Shown: positions 1 to 11,294, numbered from the stretch's first letter. The stretch is DNA of 64,000 nucleotides from Rhabdophis nuchalis (GCA_039707465.1 CM077643.1:332030419-332094418); one strand, 5' to 3'. Numbers and translations: made by a program. Notes: generated by a model from the letters alone, not told the origin.

Positions 1-235
1 GTTACGTAAAATTAAGTCTCACAGTCAAGGAGATAGTGGCAAGCAGCCAAGGGAGATAGTGGCAAGCAGCCAAGGGAGATAGTGGCAAGCAGCCAATCTT
101 GTATCCATCGGTGGAGGCAGAATAGGTAGGTAGCTAGTAGGTAGGTAGAGGTATAGAGAGGGAGAAATACAGTAGGTAGATAGGTTTAACCAGACTGGGC
201 CACAGCAACGCATGGTGAATAATAAAATTATTTGG
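1..235 (-). repeat. Unclassified interspersed repeat with 23-bp tandem repeats and (GGTA)n
   Basis: A 23-bp unit containing agatagtggcaagcagccaa occurs three times in tandem (starts near 31, 54 and 77). A GTAG/GGTA-rich microsatellite follows, then the reverse complement of a segment also found near 38070 (gcattgctgtggccca there). The shared segment plus the CTAC-type microsatellite shows that both sites are copies of one family in opposite orientation. No coding potential is visible. I remember a similar start as a common snake repeat, but I cannot assign its class. Confidence 0.55.
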
Positions 236-2450
236 AGCCATCATCAAATCAGCAGTGCCTGGCCTTTTCTTTTCTTTTTGTTGTAAAAATAGGCAAGACA
301 GTAGTTACAACATTGTAATTGAAATCCCATCCCTTTGTCCATGCATGTCTCATTGTCACACATACAAAAGGGACAGATTTTTGATTGCTATGCAATGATC
401 ACCATCTTGCTTGCTTTGATACCATGGTCACCACTGAAGTTAATTCAGAGTCAATTCAGTTTCCTGATTTGATTTGGAAAGATTATTCAGTTGGAAGTTT
501 CCATCTAATCCACTGCCAACTAAAGCTTTATACAGCTGTAGTATCAACCACAAATTTAAGAATCATTTCAGGAACTCATACACTATTTCACTGATGGCTC
601 TTAAAACAATCATCAGTCTCTGGAAAAAAGCTTTTCAATTAAATAAGAACATTTAATGGGAATAAATTAGACATAACTAACTTTTGGCTTTTTGTGTTTT
701 TTATTCCAAAGGCATGAAAAATGTAACCGATACAGTAAATATTTGTCAGATCTGTAGTTGAGGTTTATTATTAACAGAGTTTCATCTTGTCTTCCAAAAT
801 CAATGGCTGCTTTTGTTGAAATTCGATTTTCATTGCATTTTCTTGCTTCCAATAACAAAAGACTTTTGATTTAGCCAAGGCATTTGCTTGAAAAGCCCAA
901 CTCCAGGTGATTCAAGGCTTCCATTAATGGTCTTTACAATTATTCCTGGGGTGATCGCCTCAATTTTGCTTCCCTCATACTGTGCTTGGCTCGATTTCCA
1001 ATTGAAGAATGAAACGTTTGCCCCTCTAGATTCATCAGGAGCTTCTAAAAGCTGAATGGAGGGATAAAGGAGGGGGGGGGGACTAATTAAGGTCAAAAGC
1101 AAGAACAATGAGTTTGAAAAAAAGAATTTAGGATTTTTTTCTTTTAAAAAAGGGTTTAAAAAAATGCTGAATGGGGTGATTTTGCCATTTAATTTCTTGA
1201 AAGCTCACCCATGCCATTTATCCTTCTTGAATGCAACAATAGAAACATTATCCTGTATATTGCAGATATGTGGATATACAATATACAGTATAAATTACAC
1301 AAAATAAGGAACATGGCAATCATTTTGTGTCTTATCTGTTGATGCTTCATAAAACAGAAGGAAGTGTGTGTGTCCCCTCCCTACTATGGTAATTTCTCCC
1401 TATTCTGTTCAATATATCACACCAATTAAATCAGGATAGCTTTGACTATGACATTTTGCAGATATTGCTAGATGGGGAAAACAGAAGAGAATGGCTGCAG
1501 CAGAAAATAATCTGCCGCAGAAAGACCAATGGAGATCAGAAGAGCTCCAGAATCCATTTCAGTGCACTTCCCTATATTTGATGTGTGTGCGTGTGTGTGC
1601 TAATGCATTGCATAGTTTGCCAGAGATGCTTTTAAAGTTCTAAAAAAAAGACCAGGGAGCTTGCTTTTCTCCAATACCAGGGAATGGGACACTTTTAACC
1701 TTTGATTGTTTTGATGGCTTAGCACTTAGTGCAACCCCAGTTTGATTGAGCTCATGATTCATTTGCATTATTTACCCAGAAAATTGATTTCTTAAATTGA
1801 TCGATTCAGTAACCAAGTTAAGTAGTTATTGCATGACTGCAAACCAGAAAGTAACACCAATATTTTCATATTTCTTTAAGAAATTCCTGGCATGGCAATT
1901 GCTTTACTTGGAGTGACCCCAATGCTGAATATTCTAATGGATCCATACTGGCTGAACAGAGGGGACAAATTTGCTCATTCAGTTCTCTTCCTCTTTTTCT
2001 GAGGCTGAATTTGCATATTATGCATAATTTAGATTTCATGAACTAAAGTATGGTTTGTTTAACTTACTACTAGAATGGCACCATCAAATAAGCAACTAAA
2101 CCACAGTGGAATTAGCTTAGCCAGCTGTAATTTGTAGTAAGTGTTACATATAAATTAATATGATATGAAGGTAAATATATGTGTTCCAGGATAATGCTGA
2201 AAGATTGAATCTTCATCAGTCAGTGACTGACTCAGATTAGATCTTGTAAATTCATACTTCACTGACAACCTTGGTCCTGTTGCTCTTCCTTGATGAACCA
2301 TGGAGAAAAGAGAGAGCTTAAAGTAAAGCTGGCTTGAAAACAGAGAGGTAGCTGAAAGATTTGGTTTTTCATTAGTGCACCTGGAAAATCAAGCAATAGT
2401 TCTAACCTACAATATACATGAGCTGAAAGCTACTGAGGTGTAAAAATCTA
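236..2450. other. No gene recognised
   Basis: AT-rich sequence with only short chance ORFs, a small poly-G run near 1070 and a short GT run near 1582. I see no exon-like conservation, RNA gene or clear repeat family. Confidence 0.5.
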
Positions 2451-2515
2451 TTTCCTTCCTTCCTTCCTTTCTTCCTTCCTTCCTTCCTTCCATCCATCCA
2501 TCCATCCTTCCTTCC
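2451..2515. repeat. (TTCC)n / (CCAT)n microsatellite
   Basis: Tandem TTCC units with a short ATCC interruption are seen directly. They lie about 200 bp upstream of the large L2 copy. Confidence 0.9.
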
Positions 2516-2624
2516 TGTTGGGACACTTGGCCGATTACTTGATAAGGATGTGGACTCAACTTGTTTCCAATGCTCAGTTGTGTAGCTGAACTTGAACTTG
2601 AGTTTTGCAGGATCTGGTTAGTTA

Positions 2625-2731
2625 GGAAATCCCAGGGCTGTATGCAAGGGATTCAGTTGCAAGGTAGGGCAACTGAAATACCTCTAAAGAAGACAATGGC
2701 AAACCACCTTTCTCTATAAAGTCACCAAAAT
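2625..2731. repeat. Possible SINE-derived segment at the L2 5' junction
   Basis: The stretch includes gggcaactgaaatacctc and gacaatggcaaaccacc, which resemble the body of squamate tRNA-type SINEs as I remember them. There is no box A or box B, so this would be an internal fragment. It abuts the 5' end of the L2 copy at 2732. Confidence 0.3.
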
Positions 2732-5682
2732 GTCCGAGGGGAGACAAGTTCCATCCTCCCGGTCCGAGGGGAGACAAGTTCCATCCTCCCGGTTGGAGGC
2801 ACGTAGCCGTTGGCTTCAAACGGTCAAGTGCCACAACCCCCGCAGGCTAGGTGGTCATGGAGTACAGATCCAGGGCTTACGGCTGATGTTTTGCAACGCC
2901 AGGTCCGTTGTCAACAAAGCCCCCCTCATTAATGACCTTGTGTCAGAGGGGGGGCCGGACCTGGTTGGGATTGCGGAGACCTGGTTGGGCCACGAGGGAG
3001 GACTTCCCTTCGTTGAAATCTGCCCACCAGGTTACCGCGCTTTTCATCAGCCCCGGGCCCTGGGTAGGGGCGGTGGGGTAGCGGTCATTGTAAAAGAAGG
3101 TCTTGAGCCGAGAGAAACCATTGTGCCACAGACCACCGGTTGTGAGTCCCTCTGCGTGAAGTGGGGCCTAGGGAGGCAGGTGGGCTTGCTGGTTGTATAC
3201 CTGGCTCCTCGCTATGCAGCAGCAGCCCTGCCCGAGCTCCTAGAGGTGATCGCTACGGTGGCAATTGAGACCCCCAGACTTTTAGTCATGGGGGACTTCA
3301 ACTTGCCAACGGTTGGCGTATCATCCGAGGTAGCTCGGGAGTTCATGGCTTCCATGACGGCCATGGACCTGACCCAAGTAATTCAAGGCCCCACCCACGA
3401 GGGTGGACACACACCGGATCTCATCTTTGTCTCTGGCCAATGGACGAGTGATCTGGGTATAGGGGATATAGTCATCACGCCCTTGTCATGGTCAGACCAC
3501 TCACTTCTCCAGCTCGACTTTCTGACCGCTGCTCCCCTCCGCGGGGAGGCGGAACCTGAGTCACCAATTTGGTTCCGCCCCAGGCACCTGATGGACCCAG
3601 AGGGGTTCCAGGCGGCGCTTGGGCCACTTCCTGTACCCCTGACCCGCGCCCCGATGGAGGACCTCGTGGCCGCATGGAATATTGCGACCACGGGAGCCTT
3701 GGATCGGGTCGCGCCCTTGCGGCCTCTCTTGTGGCGCCAAGCCACCCTGGCTCCTTGGTTCACCGAGGAGCTAAGGGTAATGAAACGCCACAAGAGATGC
3801 CTAGAGAGAAGATGGAGGAAAACCCGCTCTGAATCTGACCGGACACAGGTAAGAGCCCATTTACGGACTTACATTGTGGCGCTGAGAGTGGCCAAACGCC
3901 ATCATTGTGCCACTCTCATAGCATCCGCAGATAACCGCCCTGCCGCCCTGTTTAGGGTGACCCGCTCCCTCCTTCAACAGAGGGTGCGGGAAGCCCCGTT
4001 ACAGGGTAGAGCAGAGGAATTTGTGTCTTATCTGCAGGAGAAAACCGCTCAGATACAAAATGAGTTAGCCCCCATTGCTGGTCCAGTGGAATGCCACGAG
4101 GCGGATCTTGTTTGGGAGGAGTTTGACTCCGTTGCTTCCGATGATATGGACAGGTTACGTGGGCGACTGCGAGCCACCACATGTTTATTGGACCCGTGTC
4201 CCTCCTGGCTTGTACTGGCATCCTGGGAGGTGACACGAGGCTGGCTCCAAGAGGTTATCAACGCATCCTTAAGTGAGGGTTCCTTGCCTGCCTCCCTAAA
4301 AGAGGCTATGGTGAGGCCCCTCCTTAAGAAGCCCTCTTTGGATCCAGCTCTTTTAAACAACTACCGTCCAGTCTCCAACCTTCCCTTTTTGGCGAAGGTT
4401 GTTGAGAGTGTGGTGGCACAACAGTTTCCCCGTCACCTGGAGGAAGTTGATTATCTAGACCCGCGCCAGTCCGGCTTTCGGCCCGGGCATAGCACCGAGA
4501 CGGCATTGGTCGCGTTGGTCGATGATCTCTGGAGGGCCAGAGATGGGGTTGTTCCTCCATCCTGGTCCTATTAGACCTCTCGGCGGCTTTCGATACCATC
4601 GACCATGGTATCCTATTGCATCGGCTGGGGGGGTTGGGGGTGGGAGGCACCGTGTTACGGTGGTTCTCCTCCTACCTCTCTGGCCGATCGCAATTTGTGT
4701 TGGCAGGAGGGCAGAGGTCGACCTCGAGACCCCTCACATGTGGGGTGCCTCAGGGGTCGGTCCTCTCGCCCCTCCTGTTCAACACATATATGAAGCCGCT
4801 GGGCGAGATCATCCGTGGTTTTTGGGTAGAGTATCATCTCTACGCTGATGATACTCAGCTGTATATATCTACCCCAAACCACCCCAACGATGCCGTAGCG
4901 GTGATGTGCCAGTGCCTGGAAGCCGTGCGGATCTGGATGGGAAGTAACGGACTCAGGCTCAACCCGACCAAGACCGAGTGGCTGTGGTTTCCGGCTGCCC
5001 GATTCAACCAGATGATTCCATCTCTGGCCATAGGGGGCGAACTTCTTGCCCCTGTGGATGGGGCGCGCAACTTGGGTGTCCTCCTGGATACCCGGCTGTC
5101 CATGGAAGAGCAGGTGACAGCCGTGGCCAGGAGGGCGTTTTACCAGGTTCGCCTGGTACGCCAGTTGCGCCCCCTATTGGATCGGGACGCCCTTCGCACA
5201 GTCACTCATGCGCTCGTGACATCCCGACTGGATTATTGCAACTCTCTCTACATGGGGCTCCCCTTGAGGTGCACCCGGAGGCTTCAGTTGGTCCAGAACG
5301 CAGCCGCGCGAGCAATTATGGGCACCTTCAGGTTTGCCCACGTAACACCGCTCTTGCGCGAGCTGCACTGGTTACCTGTCATCTTCCGGGTGCGCTTCAA
5401 GGTGTTAATTATCATCTTCAAAGCGCTCCATGGCTCGGGACCTAGCTACCTGCGGGATCGGATCATGCCCCATACATCCTCACGGCCGATTCGCTCCCAG
5501 AGAGAGGGACTTCTCCGGGTGCCGTCCACTAGACTTTGTCAGCGGGCGACGCCCAGGGGAAGGGCCTTCTCTGTGGCGGGCCCTCTGGAATGACCTCCCC
5601 CCCGATATCAGGACAACCACGGACCTCCGCTCCTTCCGCTTAAAATTAAAGACACACTTTTTTCGCCTGGCCGGCCTTGGGT
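2730..5682 (+). pseudogene. L2 endonuclease-reverse transcriptase, frameshifted
   Basis: The first open part (2730-4574, 614 codons) carries an endonuclease/exonuclease/phosphatase-type domain. Its landmarks are FCNARS, AETWL, GDFN and SWSDHS, followed by the start of the RT domain ([24 protein letters not shown]). The second part (4616-5593) has [23 protein letters not shown] and the C-terminal [12 protein letters not shown] and LRELHWLPV blocks. Compared with the copies at 44400 and 51836, one G is missing in the G run near 4543-4547. That shifts the frame just before the first catalytic Asp block. A 5-bp loss near 5584, relative to the sister copies, shifts the frame again close to the end, so the terminal [14 protein letters not shown] appears in another frame up to 5682. 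The ATG at 2730 lies at the truncation junction and is probably not the native start. The protein would nick target DNA and reverse-transcribe the RNA, but this copy is dead. Confidence 0.9.
2732..2791 (+). repeat. 30-bp in-frame tandem duplication in the L2 ORF
   Basis: The segment starting gtccgaggggagacaagttc occurs at 2732 and again at 2762. The period is exactly 30 bp, giving SEGRQVPSSR twice. The copy near 42618 has the unit only once. Confidence 0.9.
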
Positions 5683-5887
5683 AGTCTCTTTTTAGGTTAG
5701 GGGTTTTTAGGGGTAATTTTTAGTTTAGTTTATGGGTTTTAGCGCAGGATCAATTTAATTCATTTTTAATTTTGTATTTTGTATTTTGTCTGTGGTCTTA
5801 TTTGTATTTTAATTGCCTGTGCCCCGCCTCGAGTCCCCTCGGGGAGAGAGAGCGGGATATAAAATTAAATTATTATTATTATTATTT
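2732..5887 (+). mobile_element. L2-clade LINE, large 5'-truncated copy
   Basis: This non-LTR retrotransposon runs from the N-terminal linker of the ORF to a 3' UTR, a conserved terminal segment (gccccgcctcgagtcccctc) and a short ATT tail. It is collinear with and very similar to the copies at 41217-45840 and 50070-53192. It lacks the roughly 1-kb leader of the 41217 copy, so it is 5' truncated. No clear target duplication is visible, which is usual for L2-type elements with short or absent duplications. Confidence 0.9.
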
Positions 5888-6506
5888 ATTAAAATTAATT
5901 AGCAGGCAAATTTACCTTTATTTAATAAGCTACCTCTTTTATGTACTCTTCCTCTATAGTTCACTCTTAGTCAAATGCTGAGATTGTATTTTCTGGAGAT
6001 CAGTCTGTTGTCATCTTGTGCTTTGCAAAGTGTCATATGCATTACTGACACTAAATCATGAAATAAAAAGCCTGCCAGCAAACAAGGTCCTGTGGCAATA
6101 TTCCATCAATATTTCCTATTTCTCGAGGCTTCGGAGGAAATTAAAAGAAGTTTGAGTAAGATCACTAAGCTTTGTTTTTCCAGTCTCTCAAGCCTGGGGC
6201 TCTTGAACCAGAGCATTTCTTCCCATTCCAAATATTTTATTCCCTCTTACTTTTAGAGCAGCTCTCAAGGAGAGAAACAGTTAATGTTGTATCTTTGTGG
6301 CTGTAAGCTAACTCATTGGCAACCGCTACAAGCTGTAGAACAATTTCAATGTTAATGTTGCTGATCTGTTAAGAACACTATACAATATGAGACAGCACTA
6401 GCAATTTTGAAGTTGCAGTTTTATACATTTATTTTCCATTACAACAATATTTGTTCTAATGTGGTCCTCTAGTTGGATGGATGCTGAGAATTCTAGGTCA
6501 TAAATC
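5888..6506. other. No gene recognised
   Basis: AT-rich spacer between the L2 copy and the next short element. Nothing exon-like or RNA-like is seen. Confidence 0.5.
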
Positions 6507-6679
6507 CAAGGGTGAAATCAACTTACCTTGGTACCAGTTCACAAATGTGAGGACCTTCTGTGCATGTGCAGAGCGTAAAAAACAGAATGTGATAACATGT
6601 AGGTGGGTGGGTGGAGCCTCCTGCCACCGCTGCTACCGGTTTGCCTGAACCAGGTAGAATTGGTCGAATTTCACCCCAG
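6507..6679. mobile_element. Short hAT-like nonautonomous element
   Basis: The termini are imperfect inverted repeats (caagggtgaaatc at the left, gaatttcaccccag at the right). The flanking 8-mers cataaatc (6499-6506) and catcagtc (6680-6687) match at 6 of 8 positions, compatible with a decayed hAT target duplication. There is no coding capacity. Confidence 0.5.
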
Positions 6680-6683
6680 CATC

Positions 6684-7036
6684 AGTCTCCACTAGGCTGT
6701 GCCAGCGGGCAACGCCCAGGGGAAGGACCTTCTCTGTGGCGGGCCCGACCCTCTGGAACGACCTTCCCCCGAAATTAGAACAACTACGGACCTCCGCTCC
6801 TTCCGTCAAAAATTAAAAACACACTTTTTCTGCTTGGCCGGCCTAGGATAATCAACTGTTTTCAACTGTTTTTAGGGTTTTAACGATTAATTTTTAGTTT
6901 TATATGGGATTTTAGCGCAGGGTTAGTTTAATTTTATTTTATATTGTACTATGTTTGTGATTTTATATGTATTTTAAATTCCCTGTGCCCCGCCTCGAGT
7001 CCCTTCGGGGAGAGAGAGCTGGTTATAAATTGAAAA

Positions 7037-7126
<90 letters not shown>
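6684..7126 (+). mobile_element. L2 3'-end fragment with long (TTA)n tail
   Basis: Starts inside the L2 C-terminal coding region (tccactaggctgtgccagcg) and runs through the 3' UTR and the terminal segment ccccgcctcgagtcccttcg. It continues into (ATT)n from about 7042 to 7126. The 5' truncation removes nearly all of the ORF. The tail is part of the insertion and founded the microsatellite. Confidence 0.9.
7042..7126 (+). repeat. (ATT)n microsatellite, L2 tail
   Basis: About 28 perfect ATT units directly continue the L2 terminal segment. In frame they read as poly-Ile or poly-Tyr, so any ORF crossing them is spurious. Confidence 0.95.
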
Positions 7127-7127
<1 letters not shown>

Positions 7128-7159
7128 CTGGAGGACAACAGCTTCCAACCTCTTGCTAC

Positions 7160-7470
7160 AGAATGAATGATGGTGTTATTCATTCAGTCATGTTCAGCTC
7201 TGGTGATCCTATAGGTCAGTTCTCTCCATGTCTTCCAATCTTGCACTAATTCTTTGAATTGTTCTATGCTCTGGCTGGTATTAGCTTTGATGGTATTCAG
7301 ACATCCATTTCACAACTTCGTTTCCTTTTACCGCTAACTCTTCCAAACATAATTGCTTTCTCCACTGAATTCCCTCATATGACATAGCCAAAATAAGTGA
7401 GATGCATTTTTGTGATTTTGCTTTCCAGTGACATGTCTGGCTTTATGTGCTCCAGACAGAGTGAATAGTG
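7160..7470 (-). mobile_element. RTE/Bov-B-like LINE, 3' coding remnant
   Basis: The reverse strand reads LEHIKPDMSLESKITKMHLT then YFG, and in another frame NSVEKAIMFGRVSGKRKRS. This resembles the C-terminal part of RTE/Bov-B reverse transcriptases (SLE-K-TKL-L-YFGH-MR, then SLEK-LMLG--GKRKRGR). Frameshifts and stops show an old inactive copy. The call rests on remembered family motifs, and other RTE-like LINEs are possible. Confidence 0.55.
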
Positions 7471-8650
7471 GCCCTCAAGGATTTTTTTTTCTACCTCCCC
7501 ATCCAGAACCCAAACAGGTTCATTATAAGATACTGTTTATCACATTGCTTTTTCTATGTTTTTAAACGTTGCTCTGTTATTGTTATGATTTTGATCCCTT
7601 TGGGCTGTGATAGAATAATATTGACTATCCCAGAAAGAGGGACTTAAATTATCTTTTTTGGGGGGGGGGGGGGGAGAAATCACCATAGGACAATATCCCA
7701 GCAGATTTTTCTTCTTCTCTGCTATTGCTAGCTGGCGAATCTTAACCAAATCTTGCAGAGAGGGAAGAGAAGAGGGAGCAGAAAGGTAACACAAGCCTGG
7801 GATTTTGTGAGAGTGCACTTTTGCAAGCTATAATTTTCCTCCGGTGACATGAAATACCACTTTATTATTTTTTTAAAAGAAAAATGTAGTTCTACAAAAT
7901 TAGCCATTGATCTTCTTTCTTTGGGAAAACTGCTGAGCCTGCACAGCAATTTTCAAAAGGAGAAGCTGCATTAAAATGTGTTTTGAAAATTTGAACCCAT
8001 AGAGCTAATCATTAGTACTAGATGTTGTACTGAAAACTGGAAATACTGGTGTTTTTTAGAGATGTTGTGCATTTTCTTTCTTTTTAAAAAAATATATTAG
8101 TTTTTATTCATTTATTATGTTTGCATTGCTGCCCATTTTGTATAAAAGGGACTGTGAGCATTGTACAACACGTAATTAAAAATAAATAAACAAAAAGCAG
8201 CCGTAATTAAAAATAACTATTAAAAGGCACATAAAAACAAAGCATGATATTAACTACTATAAGGGAGCCAGTAGCAAGTATAAGAGTAAGGATAAAAATT
8301 ATAGTACATTTTTAAACATGGAACCCACTTTACAAGGGTTATAAATTGGTAAGTAATAATTCATTCCAATTATAATTCATTCCAAATTTTATTTCAAATT
8401 TATCTGGACCTTTAGTTCATTTTTTCTTTCTAAAATCAAAGGATTGAAAGAAACTGAAGGGGAACATCTTGCAGAATGGCAATACATCAGAACGATTTTG
8501 ATTTTTTAAAAAATCGAAACATTTAATGTTTCTACTAATGATTTCATTCCGCTGCCTGGCATTCAAGGCCAATTTTTTTTAAAAAATCTTTCAGGAAAAG
8601 TGAAAGGGAGCACTAAATGACTTGTTGAGGGAGCAACAAATGCCCTTGTT
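7471..8650. other. No gene recognised
   Basis: AT-rich sequence with a poly-G run near 7661-7675 and A-rich stretches near 8180. ORFs here are short and lack recognisable motifs. Confidence 0.5.
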
Positions 8651-8668
8651 GAAAGGGGAAAGTAATGA

Positions 8669-9471
8669 CTTCCGGTTCCGGCTCCAGCGGCGACGAGCGA
8701 GCCTAGCGCTCGCTCGCCGTTTTGTTGCTTTTTCTGCCCCCCCATGGTCGCCTCCCCCCCCGGCGGTGGGGGAGGCGACCCTTTTGCCGCGGCCTAGGTG
8801 AAGGAGAACATGCTGCGGGGGGTTCTCCCTTCGCCTAAGGACGACGGCGCCATTCACATCTATGTAGAGGGCTGAACGTCGATGTCGGAAGGCTTCCCGA
8901 GGCTTCAGCTACAAGGGGAGAGTGAGTGTTCAAAAACGTTTTTTTCTACTGTCAGCCGGGCTGAAAGGACTGGGAGGGGGGTGTTTGTTTTTAACCCCCC
9001 CCCTCGGATCTAAGCGGCACTTGGAAATGGTTCCTCGCGGCGAGGAGCGGAAATTTTCAATCCTGACTGTTTGCGTTAAGGGAAAGTGGATTGCGGCTTG
9101 CTTGCAACAATGTTTCTAGGTCTGGCTGATACAATTTCTCTCACTACTCTCTCCTGCGGGCTCTGAGCTGGGCGGTGGAAAATGGCCTCTCTTTGTTCCT
9201 GATTGACTATTTTGTTTATGGAAAATTTCCAGTGTCTCTTTGCAATTTGGACTATCTCTGGTTTTTAATGAAGAAATTTTTTCTTTTGGATTTGTGATTT
9301 CTTTTCTGGAGTACCTTCGCTATTACATCTATTGAGTTGGAAAACTGTCTCTCTCTTGGTTCCTGTATTTTACAACGTTACAACCTTGATCAGAACTTTT
9401 GACTCCCGGTTAGTCTCACCAACCCCACCCTGAAAACGCCATTTTGGTGGCATTGATTTTAACAGTTAATC
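8669..9471 (+). promoter_or_regulatory. 5' UTR and likely internal promoter of the ORF1-only L1
   Basis: The insertion begins cttccggttccgg, an ETS-type GGAA pair on the opposite strand. Two strong hairpins follow: cgagcgagc/gctcgctcg (8694-8702 with 8708-8716), and ggtcgcctccccc with its complement (8746-8780). LINE promoters are typically internal and sit at the 5' end. Promoter function here is inferred from position and GC content only. Confidence 0.5.
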
Positions 9472-10320
9472 ATGGCTCAAGAAACAGCACTGACAAGTTT
9501 AGAACAACGGATGGCTTCTCTTGAAACTGTTATACAAACTTTGGTACAAGAGATTCAAGCCCAGAGGGCAGAAAACATCAATTTCAAGAAGGAGCTATTG
9601 GACACACGGAAGCAAGTGCTGGAAAACACACAGAAGACTGAAGAATTGGAAGGGGGGTTGGTGGGGGTTAAGGGAGAGATTAAAAATGTTACTAAAGAGG
9701 TTGGGGAAACAAATGGGCATGTGTCTAGGATTGATATGGAAAGAATGACATATTTTTTGAGATTTCAGAACGTTCTTGAGGAATCTGGTGAATGCCTCCC
9801 TGATCTTCTGAGCACAATTTTAGCAGACTATTTACAAAAATCTAAGGATGAGATCAGGGGGGACATTGACCTAGCCTACAGAATTAACTCAGCATATGCC
9901 AGGATAAATGAAGTGCCTAGAGAGATACATGTGAAATTTGTTAGAAGGTCAACCAGAGAGGAAATCCTGAAAGTGCAGAGAGGTAGTCCATTAATCTACC
10001 AACAAAAAGAGGTTGCTATCTTGAAGCAGATCCCTAGAAAGATTCGAGAAGCAAGGAGGAAATTTTCCTTCTTGTCTAAAATTTTATTTGATCATGGGAT
10101 TTGGTTCAAGTGGGTGACACCCGAAGGGATGCTGGTGTTCTGGGAAGGAGGAAGAGTGAGGATTAAAACAGTTGCTGAGGCGGAAGCCTTTCTTAAAAAA
10201 CATTCCTCTATCCTGGGGGAAGATCCAGGGGGGACGGAGGGGGCCACGGCCCCGCCTACTGGGGGCCTGGAAGGAGAAAAAGAAGATTCAATTGCCAAGA
10301 GACTTAGATCAAAAAAATAA
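9472..10320 (+). CDS. L1 ORF1p-like RNA-binding protein
   Basis: A 282-residue protein with the three-part layout of L1 ORF1p. Residues about 5-85 form a coiled coil of Leu/Ile/Val heptads (LTSLEQRMASLETVIQTLVQ and onward). Residues about 92-175 look like the RRM domain (RMTYFLRFQNV, then REIHVKFVRRSTREEIL). Residues about 178-250 look like the C-terminal domain (IPRKIREARRKFSFLSKILF, WVTPEGMLVFWEGGRVRI). Family members trimerise, bind L1 RNA and act as nucleic-acid chaperones in cytoplasmic ribonucleoprotein particles. The start is the first ATG after the leader (atcatggct), and the frame is uninterrupted to TAA. It stands alone because the expected ORF2 is absent downstream. A separate domesticated gene is unlikely, since the target duplication encloses the whole unit. 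Confidence 0.85.
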   Translation: MAQETALTSLEQRMASLETVIQTLVQEIQAQRAENINFKKELLDTRKQVLENTQKTEELEGGLVGVKGEIKNVTKEVGETNGHVSRIDMERMTYFLRFQNVLEESGECLPDLLSTILADYLQKSKDEIRGDIDLAYRINSAYARINEVPREIHVKFVRRSTREEILKVQRGSPLIYQQKEVAILKQIPRKIREARRKFSFLSKILFDHGIWFKWVTPEGMLVFWEGGRVRIKTVAEAEAFLKKHSSILGEDPGGTEGATAPPTGGLEGEKEDSIAKRLRSKK

Positions 10321-10573
10321 CTTTGCCTTGACTTTTCTTTTTGAACAATTTTGCATAATATTTGTATTTGGATTTTTTGTAAAGGACTGACAGTATTGAA
10401 TTGAGAATTTAGATATATGTACACGCTTTCACTTTGCAGTTTGATGAAAAATGTTTTTCTTTTTATTGTTATTAATGTATTTTGAGGTCCCGGAAGAGCC
10501 GACGACCTCGACGTGAATGCTTTCAAAATTTCTTTGTATCCCTTACCCTATCCTACAGAAAAAATGTAAAACC

Positions 10574-10579
10574 AATAAA
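10574..10579 (+). promoter_or_regulatory. Polyadenylation signal AATAAA of the ORF1-only L1
   Basis: A canonical hexamer 16 bp before the 3' end of the insertion, as expected for a polymerase II retrotransposon transcript. Confidence 0.6.
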
Positions 10580-10636
10580 ACTTTTTTCAATATAAGAAAG
10601 GGGAAAGTAATGAAAGGTATGTTGTGATATAATGAT

Positions 10637-11294
10637 GTTAGTTTTATTTATTTATTTATTTATTCAATTTCTGTGGCATTTCATTTCAACCAAGTGATTC
10701 TAGGCAGCTTACAGTTCTAACTGTGAATCAATTAAAACAATAGAAAACATTGAAAATACTTGCACACATTTAAAAAAAAATTGTAGTAGTTAAACAATTA
10801 ACAGGAAAGCCAAGAAACAGGCCCTGGTACACAGCCATGTTTTTAAAGCCTCACAAAAGGCCAGCATGGTGGGCCATTTTAATCTCTGAAAGGAGAATAT
10901 TATATAGAGCAGGGACTAAGGCAGAGAAAGCCAGCTGACATTCTTTGACTGACTAGATGTGTAGCTTACACAATCTGCTTGTTTGAATTGGATGGGTAGA
11001 AACTCTTAGAAAAAGATGGTCCCTCGGGTAACCTAGTCCTAAGTCATGTAGGACTTTAAAGGAAACAACCAACACCTTGATTTTCACCCAGAAACATACT
11101 ACTAGTAGCCAATGTAGCTCATGTAATAGTGGTGGTTCATGTCCTGTGTATCCAGCACCATTTATTACCTGCTCAGCCACATTCTGTACCAGTTGAAGTT
11201 TTTGAATGCTTTTCAAAGGCAGCCTGTATTTGTGTTTGTACATGGCGCTGCAATGCAAGTAGAAAAAGTAGCTATCATTGCATTGTGCCATCAT
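10637..11294 (-). mobile_element. Old L2-like LINE, 3' part
   Basis: On the reverse strand, 11294-10953 reads KLQLVQNVAEQVINGAGYTG, then LLHELHWLLVV and IKVLVVSFKVLHDLGLGYPR. These match the L2 RT C-terminal blocks [10 protein letters not shown] and LRELHWLPV. The 3' UTR and a TTTA-rich end lie at 10637-10950. It is much more diverged than the large L2 copies and belongs to an older subfamily. Confidence 0.8.

Larger units (their letters stand above)
8651..10613 (+). mobile_element. HAL1-like nonautonomous L1 element carrying ORF1 only
   Basis: The 18-bp sequence gaaaggggaaagtaatga occurs at 8651-8668 and 10596-10613 as a perfect target-site duplication. It delimits a 1927-bp insertion (8669-10595). 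Inside are a GC-rich leader of about 800 bp, an intact L1-type ORF1, a 275-bp 3' region and AATAAA at 10574-10579, close to the 3' end (ttttttcaatataa). No endonuclease or reverse transcriptase sequence is present, so this is a half-L1 comparable in layout to mammalian HAL1. It would depend on an L1 machinery supplied in trans. The perfect duplication and open frame suggest a fairly recent insertion. Confidence 0.85.
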
